DNA from: Mesaphorura yosii
Lineage: Eukaryota > Arthropoda > Collembola > Poduromorpha > Tullbergiidae
Assembly: GCA_009869945.1 (NCBI GenBank)
Contig: WIXG01000201.1
Location: forward strand, 1-64,000
Direction of reading: 5' to 3'
DNA length: 64,000 nucleotides
The notes under the pieces are model-generated. The model searched no databases and was not told where the DNA came from. It was given only the letters and a program-made list of their open reading frames with translations. Below are positions 55,245-64,000 of the stretch, piece by piece. The number at the start of each line of letters is the position of its first letter. Positions within the stretch are counted from its first letter, which is position 1. A program made the position numbers and the translations under genes.

Positions 55245-55312
55245 GTGGGCAGACAATAAATGAAATGAAGAAATGTAGTCGCATCTCTTCATTTCATTTA
55301 TTGTCTGCCCAC
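55245..55312. repeat. Perfect 27-bp inverted repeat with 14-nt loop
   Basis: Left arm 55245-55271 begins GTGGGCAGACAATAAATGAA; right arm 55286-55312 is its exact reverse complement. The spacer is AATGTAGTCGCATC. The arms do not extend beyond 27 bp. A transcript of either strand would fold into a 68-nt hairpin. No flanking duplication was recognised. It may be a recent fold-back insertion, a small-RNA hairpin precursor or an assembly artefact. Confidence 0.85.
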
Positions 55313-58300
55313 CTTCACGACAAGACACGGAATATTTCCTTAATTTTTGCAAGGGGCAGGATTTAATTACTTAATCCCGCCAGGATCAACCACCAAGCAT
55401 GCGGGCATGGAGAAAGTAAGGAGACTCGACACGTGTGCGAGAGAAATGTAGCTTTCAATTTCCTAAATGAAAGCGAGAACAATAACAACATAATAATGTT
55501 TTACCAATTGAGGTTTGGCAAGTCATCAAAAAGTAGTCTACTCAAGCAGTCCATGTAATCAGATGTTATCAGGAAATGCGGGCTTTAATGTGGGAACATT
55601 TCTCCTCGGCTCGGTGCCGCTCCTGCGCTGAGTCGCTGAGCTCGATGAACTTGATGAGGAAAGAAACTATTATTGAACCATAAAAGAAATAAAACAGCTA
55701 ATGAAATGGATTGAAGAAATCGTCGGTCTGTCGGGCAGCGGCAGCGAAGGAGAAAGCGAGCAAGACAACTTTCTCCGACCTCGCATGTGAAAGAAGTGTT
55801 AACGGCATTGAGCCTAGGCTAGACCTGGCTAATAGAGGCTCAGTCACGAGTATTAGCGAGATTATATCAGCTCATAATCACCACGGCCACGGTGAGAAGG
55901 GAAATGTGGATGGATACTTCGACTGAACGCGTCACTGGCTTCGAGAAGCAAACAAAACAATAACAAGAATTGCAGCAGCAACACGGAGGATTACAGCTTT
56001 CGGTTGGCAAAGTTAAGTAGTCAAGCTGAAAACTGGCTGGCCAATCGATTCAATTTGGGCTCGTTAATAATAATAATGCTGGCAAAGGCAAGGCAATGGT
56101 ACTACAAAATTACAATTGAGGCTCACTTTCACTGATACTCTTTCACTGTGCTATTATCGCCATTGCTATTGCTATGAAGTTTGGCTCTCTCTTGCACTGA
56201 TGCATGAACGACAAGAACAACGGAGATCCGGCGAACAAAGTCTCCTCATGCAGCAAGCAGCAGCAGCGAACGAGCGCCGAGACTCGCCTCCTTATCAATA
56301 AAATTGAATTGAATCTTTGCGATGAGAAGAAAGGCAAGAGTGAAAGTGATAGATAATAACTTGGCTGCTGCGTGCTGCTGGAGAGCCGACCCTGAGTGCT
56401 ATTACATTAGCTGGCTGTTTTGCGACTGCCAACTCGCAATTCCTGTACCTTCGTCTCTGTCTGCTCAGTCACTCTTCACTCAGCGTAGAACGTAATATAA
56501 TTTTTAGATAATGGTGCATGACACACATCATATTATTATCACACTGCGTGACTGCGACTGCAGAGGGAAAGACCACGTCGCGAATTCCTACGCATCACCA
56601 CTCCGAAGACTCAGATAAAGGACGTGCTGAGATCTTCACTCTCGTCTCGCGTGGTCTCGTGTCGTGTAAGCCATGGTTCTTTTCTTGTGCGTTACATGAT
56701 TATGTTTATGACGATGGAATGGGAATGATGTGCTTTACATACATTTTTATGCCATGCCAGGCCATGCGGCGCTGTCATGTCAGTGGACAGTTCGAGAGCC
56801 CACTACATTCGTGTCCGTCAACACTCCTCAACACTTGCAAAAATAATGCACGTTATATTAATTTCCAAATGTCGCACTTGATCGCATTGAAATCTGAGAC
56901 AAAGAACCCAAGAACAACTTACATTTTCTTACTAAATCCCCCCAATTCCCGCCTCACTTCTCATCTTCCTTCCCCCCTCCTATCCCCTATCCTCTTTCTC
57001 ATCCCCCGAAGAAAATGTGATACACACGGGAAAATGGGCCAAGGTTGAATAATGCTAAAACTGCACCGTGTACAAAATTCGATCTGCATTGAAGATGAAG
57101 TCATATCCATAAATTAAATTGTAGCGATGGCATGCACGCAGGGACCATCACTCGCCGTGTGGCGTACGGCGCGTGGCAGGGCGGGACCGGGTAGAATGTG
57201 CAGTGCAAAGGCACGGCATGCAAGTAAATAATTCTGCGAGCGCATTCTGCACGAATTCACATGAAAGCAGGTATGGAGACCCGGGCAAAATACTGGGTGG
57301 AAGACCCGGAATCCAGTTGCTTTATTTACCTGTGGAATTTTATTACAACTTCATGCCTCCCAGCCGCACCTTCCGCTCCTCGCCTGACCGAGTTTTCAGG
57401 TTCTAAATTCCTTTCCCAGATTAAACGCTGCTGCTACGCTGCACTATTCGTCGATTCTCAACAGCAGGAAGTTCCAACAGAAATTTTGCGATACGTGTCC
57501 GCGTGTTCGCTTTTTATGATCCCCTCAGACAAACGGAGCGTGCGGAATACTCGACAAGAGGAATAAATGAAAGAAGATCAGTTTTAAAACCCAAAATACG
57601 CGAATACACGATAACACGAATTGAGGTCACAACATGCATATCAGTACTTGCATATTTGAGAAATTTAAATGCATATTTCAGGAGTAATTTCGCAATTACG
57701 CTCAGAATTGACTCGAATATGAATTAGCTCGCTATGTTCATTTGTCGTGTGGATTTGCATTGCGTTTGAGCAGGCAATTAATTTCGGAGTGCGACAGAGT
57801 CAATGCGAATGCGACATCCGTTGATCCAATTATTTGCGCATAAATTTCAAATATGTAGCGGCTTGAAAAATTGAACCTGCCTGCGCCCGACAGCTGTTCG
57901 AAATAAGGCAAGGCAAAGCAAGCAAAGCAAGCGATTGAGATTGCGGCAGACAAATCGATTTGCAGGAACACAAAATAACACCGAAAATGCATTACACAAT
58001 AAAAAGCAGAGACAATGTGCATGTTTCTGTATGCATTAAAATAATATTGATCAAAGTTCATTAATTGCACGTAATGCGACACAATGAGCAAGAATTCTCG
58101 GAACAAAGTGAGCAACGCGGTGCTCTTAAGTACGAAATCATGTAACGCTTCATCATTATTCATTGTCCCGTTTTCACACTGCCGGGAAAGAACAATTGAA
58201 ATTGGTAGGCTACGGCTTGGCACTGGCGAATTGGTCGGTCAAGAAATGAAAGCGCAGTTCGTCAGGCAAATGAAAGCAAAAGTGCAGACGGCGGGCTAGT

Positions 58301-61300
58301 TTTCCGCTTGTGGAAAACTTTAACTGTTTCTTAGCCGCGTGTGCCTTGTTTTTACTTGATTTTCCGTACGTTTGAAGGCGGGAGTAAAAACGAAGCATTC
58401 AAGACCAATTTTTATTCAAATTGATCTTATTTTTTGCATTTCGCCCATCTGGAATGCGAAACGCGAACTTGGCCTTTGGTGTGGAGAAAACAGGAGCAGC
58501 AGCGGCAGCAGGTTGAAGACAACGCGGGAGCTCACCTCAGAAGACTGCACTGCACTGGCTCAGTTACCTCAGTCAAGCACCGAAGACCAGGAAGAGATAA
58601 AGTTGGACTCTCGCCGTTCTCTCTCCCGTTCTCAATATGTAAACGCCCTTCTGGTGATTTATTTTACCAGGCTGCTGGCCCTTTACTATTATTTTACGGT
58701 CTCTCGTAAGATTATACATAATTTTATGAAGCAATTTTAGATGCGAACTCTTGCACACACGAATAAAAATCTCCCGTGCTAACTTCCGTGGCTGCGATGC
58801 GATGCGATTGCCATTGCCATTGCGAGTCTCGCACTTTCGCCGCACTGAAAACATGCAATCTTCGGTGGGACTCCCGCGAGCGGAGAAAGCAGGAGAAAGC
58901 AGATTCACGGGCCGCCAAAGTCGCATCGCAGGAACAAGACTTACGACTCTTTGTCTCTTAAACTCAACTCCGCCTTCCTCCGTTCTTATATTTATAGAAG
59001 ATTTTAAGACCCTTTTAACCAAAAGACTAAGAAAATTGAGGAACGTTCATCCTTCTCAGATCAGAGACCGACCGAGTTTTCATTGTATAACTAAAAAGTT
59101 CTGCTTTTTGTATTTTCCATACAAAGAGAGCGGCAGTATTATTTAGCGGCCGAGCAAGACACAGACCAGGTAATAAGAAGAAAGGTAAACCGAGCGACTG
59201 CACTGCACCGTCTTGACTTGCTACCTTTCAGCGCGTCGTAAAAACCACATTTCAAAGTTGAATTGTGAAGCAAAATTCCTAAGGTTCCTCCCGCCTTTGT
59301 CCTTGTTCTCCTGATTATCTTATGAAGCACCGTGAAAGGAATACCCGCATTCCTGAAGCCTGAATATCGCTCATTCGCCTTTTACGAGGCAATTGCGATT
59401 ATGCGTCAGTTTGGCTTCGGTTGACCAATTGGGAAATGATTCTGTACATATTTGTGTGAATAAAAGCACTGATTGCAATGTTTTCTTCTTGATTTCCTTC
59501 GTAATGAGAATCCATTTCCCAAAGCCGAAGCCGTGGTAGATAAAAGTAATCCATGCGCTATTAATTTAGAAAAATGATACACGTAGCAATCGTAGTCTCG
59601 TAATCGTAATCACTGTACTTTCGAATAATCGAAACGCCGTGCAATGTAAAAGCATTAGATTTGGCTTGGCTTGCCTTCGAGTTCGCGTACGTGCGAGCCA
59701 CGCGGGCGAGCATATAAATACACATTACTGTTATAAGATGCGTCAGATGAGCAGCAAATAATATATTATCATCCGCTCTCCTTGCTCGTCTCCTCTCCTT
59801 CTCCGCAGCCACGCACTCTGAAAAGCCACAAGTAGGAATAAAAAGAAGTAGATTTGTCCGGTCTACTTCCTGTTTGAAACCTTTCCTTTCTTCTCGCAAC
59901 CAATAGAAATTTCTTTAAATGATTTATCATCTTGATTTTCTTTCCTTTCCTTTCCTTTTCCTCTTCTGGTTGTGGGTTCAAAGGTTTCACCGCTCACCGC
60001 TTTAACTTTTGCTTCTGCTTTCACTGCACCGCAAGCTTGGCTATGCATTATTACTCCCACTTTCTGCATTCATCCTAGTCCTTGGACAGGTGCGCTGCGT
60101 CTTTGAATTTCCAGCTTTGGCGACCACGCCCAAAATCACGCCGTGCCAAGCTACGGCGGTCAGCAAGGCGGCAGCGGCAATTCTGAACGGTCTAAAATCC
60201 GTTCGTCACATTTCCAAGTCTTCTTTTTCATGGCATGAAAATGGTATTTGAGTCGCAGTTGCGGCTCGGATGAAGAGGAAATGATTCAATAAGAGAAAGA
60301 TAAACTATGCGCAATTCGCCATGATCCGAGCATGTACACTTTTCTTGTCATTTCGTTTATGTAGATTTGAAAAGTTTTCCCGGCCGCGGCGAGTCATTTT
60401 TATGGGCTGCTTTAAAGTGAAACTTGGCTCGAATCTCGGACGATACGCGTAACGCGATACGCGATACACAATATGAAAATGGTCCCTCGGTCATGTCAGG
60501 ATTCATAACGCTGCGACACATTCTTCTGTACGGTAAACACGCAGTCTGTGTTCGGTTTGTTGGAGTGCGTGCAATTCAAGACTGCCTGCCTGCCAAGTTA
60601 CGACGGAGTGAAAAGTAATATTTATACAGCCTCTTATCTCGTACATTTGACTATTTGACTATATATGACAGGGAAAGTACAAGTTTTCTACATTATTACT
60701 CTACATTAAATTTAATACATATCCATAAACATTAAACTTGTACTAAACTCATGCATTTATGTCAACGTTTCGTCTCTGCCTGCTTCCTCGCTCGCTCACT
60801 ATTCATTACACCATTGCACAGCAAAAATGAGGGAAAGTGTCAAAAAATCAATTACGGTGACTGCATGAATACTCAAGTACGCAGAAATCCTTTTAAGAAC
60901 AGATTTAGGCCACCTTCGTCAGCCTGGCTGGCTCGCTGGCTGCCCTGAAAGAGCGGCCGTAAAGTTTATGACACACAAAATATTTAATTTAGTCCAACAA
61001 AGTAACAAAGCCTCTCGTTTCTTTCAAAGTAGCTTCACTTTCATTTTCACGCTCTATGCTGAGGCCGAGGTTATGCAATCTACAACGCACGTTTTTAAAT
61101 TATACGAGCAGCGAGCGCCGTCGGTTTATAGCAAAATTCAAAACATAAAACCTGCATTAATCATGGAAGGAGATAAGGACAGGAATAATGAGACGAAGAA
61201 GTAGACGGCCGGCCCAGAAAGCTGCGTAATGAGCGTTTGACATGCTCTTAAAATTAAGCAGAGAATTGTTAGGCTTGTAACGAACGAATGAGCGATAATT

Positions 61301-64000
61301 CTCAACAGCAATTCACGTTCGCTGCGAAATACGCTGCTCTGCATTTCTTCAACCCACAAAACGCGCCGTGAATAAATCATTTTCGATATGCGTACTAATT
61401 CCAATTCCAACAAATTTCATAATGAATGTACAAGCACTAGAAGTAAACATGTAATTAAACCGAGAAGCCAAGCCAGGCAAGGCAAGGCACAGGAAGCAAA
61501 ACAAAAGCCAGAATTTCTAAGATTTCGCTTGTTCTTAGTTTGTCCGGTCACACGCTACACTTTGGCGATGCAAAACAACGCAACGTGAGCATTTGAAGCA
61601 ATATGCAATAACTGCAATAATAACTAGGACATTATCGTCGTTCATTCAACTTGGATATTGCCGTTGCCGTTAATCTTTATTTAAATGATATTTCGCTTAC
61701 GAGCTGTTTATGCCACAATTGGCAGGCGTTACGAGGGAAATTCAAGTATGAAACCGCACAAATTTCAGGTTATTGATGTCGGATGCCCCGAATTGAGATC
61801 AACGTTCCCTCGGCACTGCATTGCGATTGCGACAGAAAAGGAATAAAAGCCTTCGGCTACGAGCCATCGTCGTCGCAAATAGTTGTCAGCGAATAAATGA
61901 TTATGGGCGGCGGATTTACGACAAACCCTTGCCTTTCCGCGCGGGCGGCCCGAGGAGGCGTGAACTTTGAAAGACTTTTAATTATATGCAGTAATTTCCA
62001 ACCTGCATATAATATTTTACAAGAGCAAAGTACAACTTTAATAAATTAAATGTCTCTTTGAGTTCATTTTCATATTTCTTGTACGCTCTAATCATTACAA
62101 CGTGTAAGCCGTTGTTGCCTCTGCACAACAGCTGTATTAATTTCACTTTGCGAACACTCTCATGGCATTCGAGATTAGTGATATGCGCGAATGTTGTCTC
62201 TGAACCCCACCGCCGCCGTCATCGCCGTAATGCTCCTCATTTAACAAAACTTTCGCTAAGTTTCTGTCTTAGTTTGAGTTTCGAGTAGACACAGACTTCT
62301 GGCAGCCGGATAATAACATGCGCCGCTCTTCCCACTTTCTTCGCAGTTTGATTACAGCTTGAATTCATTCAGATGCAAAATATTATGTATTTATGCTCCT
62401 GCTTTTAAACCGATGCCATTCTGAAGCATTTCTGATTTAATTCAGAGGCAAATCCTTTCAGTGGGATTCGAGCTGCTTTGATGCTGCTCCTTAAATTTAA
62501 TTCCTTGACTTGACACAATCCTCGGGTGCAGCCATGCCGCAGTCACACAGTCAGACTTAAACCTTACTTAATATTTTCTGTGGTGGGGCAGGCAGGCACG
62601 CAGAAATCCGGTCACCAACCTTAAACGCGATCAAGGCTTACCTTTATATCGTGTCTTCCGCTTTTCTCTGTCAAAATTCCTTTCCTTGCATGCGTCCGTC
62701 AGAGTCTGGTGCCTGTGAAAAAAATAATGAAAGACGACATTAATTATTGTTGCGAGGCAGAGCATGTTTTTTGTCAAATAAAAATGGGTGCCTTGCACAG
62801 AAAATAATTAATTGTGCTTTATTCCGTTAATGCGGAAAACGAGAAGTCTCAGAAATTAAACGCTCATCAAAACAGAGGCAAGAAAGCGTGGCCAGAAACC
62901 TTGGTGCGATTATTCTTCGAAAATTGATTCATTTTCTTGCAGACTCCCAAATCTGTCATTATTTTTCCAGGCACGAGAGACCGCGCTGAGCAAAGAAATA
63001 ACGAGAGCCTTCGGAGAGCAATCCGAGAGAAGATTTTAAATGAAAAAGAGATTGCGATTCAAATGAAATGGAAAGAAAACACATCATAATTTATATTTGC
63101 AAACAATTGTTGAAAATGAATTAGACGACAACTTTCCACTTTCATTTGTTTGTGTGCTAACGCAAAATTTTATTAATTACGGGGGCACAAAGCATGATGA
63201 GTTCAGAGCGGCGAGGCGCCTGCAGAAAAACCGCAAAGACGAAGACACCACAGCCTCGTTTGCCTTTCGCCATTTCGGGCGAGGGGAGCGCATCGCAATG
63301 AATGGCGAATGGGATTTGCACAATTCCTGCGACATCCTAATTCAGATATTAAAAATCTGGGCAAAGGGCAAACGCAAGCGCAAACGCAATGAATTGAAAG
63401 TGGAAAGTGTCAAGCCACCACAACGCCATTCGCCATAATTCATCCCCAAACTTTTAATTTTGCATTTTGCAATTGTGAGAGAAATTGTCTCTTTAATTGG
63501 ACGTGGAGGCATTCCAAAGTTTTTTGGCCAGCTTCCATCTTCCTACGAGGCTCGCAACAACCTTTGACTCGACTCGCATTAGCCTCTGCAAGGATTACGC
63601 AATGACGGTGCGTAATTCATGCAATTTCATATGACGCTGCGGAAAATCTTTCCGAAAATTCCGAATTGGGTATTTTGTATTTTGATCTAATTAAGATAAT
63701 AAAATGAATAAACACGAATGGAAAATTAATCTCAAGCGTACTTCGCTTTAATTTCAGTTTCAGCAGAATTCGTCATCATTCGACTCAATCGCTCGGCGAA
63801 AGGAGAAAAAGACGCTGAAGTGGACGGCAGCTGAACGATTCCAGCCAAGTAGGCTCTCATTTCTAATGAAGAATCCCGAGTCTTCATAGAACAAGTTTAA
63901 TTTATTCCCAATATAACGCACGCACAATTCCACACTGCTCAACGCCGCGTCGTGTCGAATTGGTGCTTCGAAAACTGAGCATGAGCACTTTTCGATATTA

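Larger units (their letters stand above)
48708..64000. other. 15-kb stretch without a convincing gene
   Basis: No exon with a domain, no intact mobile element and no RNA gene was recognised. Open frames of 100-176 codons exist (for example 56518-57048 plus, 57738-58223 minus, 58573-59022 minus) but lack domains, overlap open frames on the other strand and have no supporting splice sites. The DNA is rich in short recurring words such as GCAAGGCAAGGC, TGCCATGCC, GCAAAGTG and AAATGAAA, which gives a cryptically simple texture. It could be a large intron or upstream regulatory DNA of the kekkon-like gene (minus strand) or of a gene beyond the window. Confidence 0.5.

Noticed and set aside
56518-57048. 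176-codon plus-strand open frame, the longest in the right-hand desert
   Set aside because: Composition looks like translated non-coding DNA, with no domain, signal peptide or splice context.
58573-59146. Minus-strand 149-codon and plus-strand 131-codon frames overlapping each other
   Set aside because: Mutual overlap on opposite strands and no domain in either.

Overview
The window looks like nuclear DNA of an arthropod, most likely a springtail (Collembola). Genes are split by short introns with GT/AG borders. Divergent ionotropic receptor (IR) and gustatory receptor (GR) genes sit in small clusters, and the recognisable host genes (PDZD8, SVIP, a kekkon-type LRR-Ig receptor, a tetraspanin) are animal genes. 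The springtail assignment is an inference from chemoreceptor style and gene structure.

Left part (1-24 kb), dense and unstable: a dead hAT transposon piece abuts a broken UDP-glycosyltransferase gene on the minus strand; then an apparently complete two-exon IR, a short dead IR pore fragment, a GR pseudogene whose stop codon touches a 457-bp MITE, and a decayed membrane-protein locus. A complete GMC oxidoreductase follows, then a 1.7-kb Tc1/mariner element that looks whole. Next is an odd cluster of pieces (Ig-like, Death, SAM) ending in a gene that joins a clathrin heavy chain segment to a Death domain. Two intact tandem GR genes, an intronless short-chain dehydrogenase and a broken C2H2 zinc-finger gene complete this part.

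Middle part (24-36 kb), housekeeping-like: PDZD8 (14 coding exons, minus strand, with a tRNA-like repeat in one intron), a poorly preserved small locus, SVIP (three exons, the last with only 15 coding bases), and a secreted gamma-glutamylcyclotransferase-like protein on the opposite strand. PDZD8 (ER-endolysosome lipid transfer) and SVIP (adaptor of the AAA ATPase VCP) both act on ER/endolysosome membranes, but nothing in the sequence shows that they are co-regulated.

Right part (36-64 kb), sparse: a kekkon-like receptor on the minus strand has one large exon for its ectodomain and membrane segment, and two further exons that each begin in phase 0 and each end in a stop. These look like alternative cytoplasmic tails. 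A four-exon tetraspanin lies upstream on the plus strand. From 48.7 kb to the end I see no convincing gene, only AT-rich DNA with short GGCA/TGCC-type repeats, a few microsatellites and one perfect 27-bp hairpin. This may be a regulatory desert or a large intron.

The most unusual items are the clathrin-Death chimera with its surrounding fragments and the kekkon alternative tails. All domain calls were made by eye from translated sequence; no database search was run.
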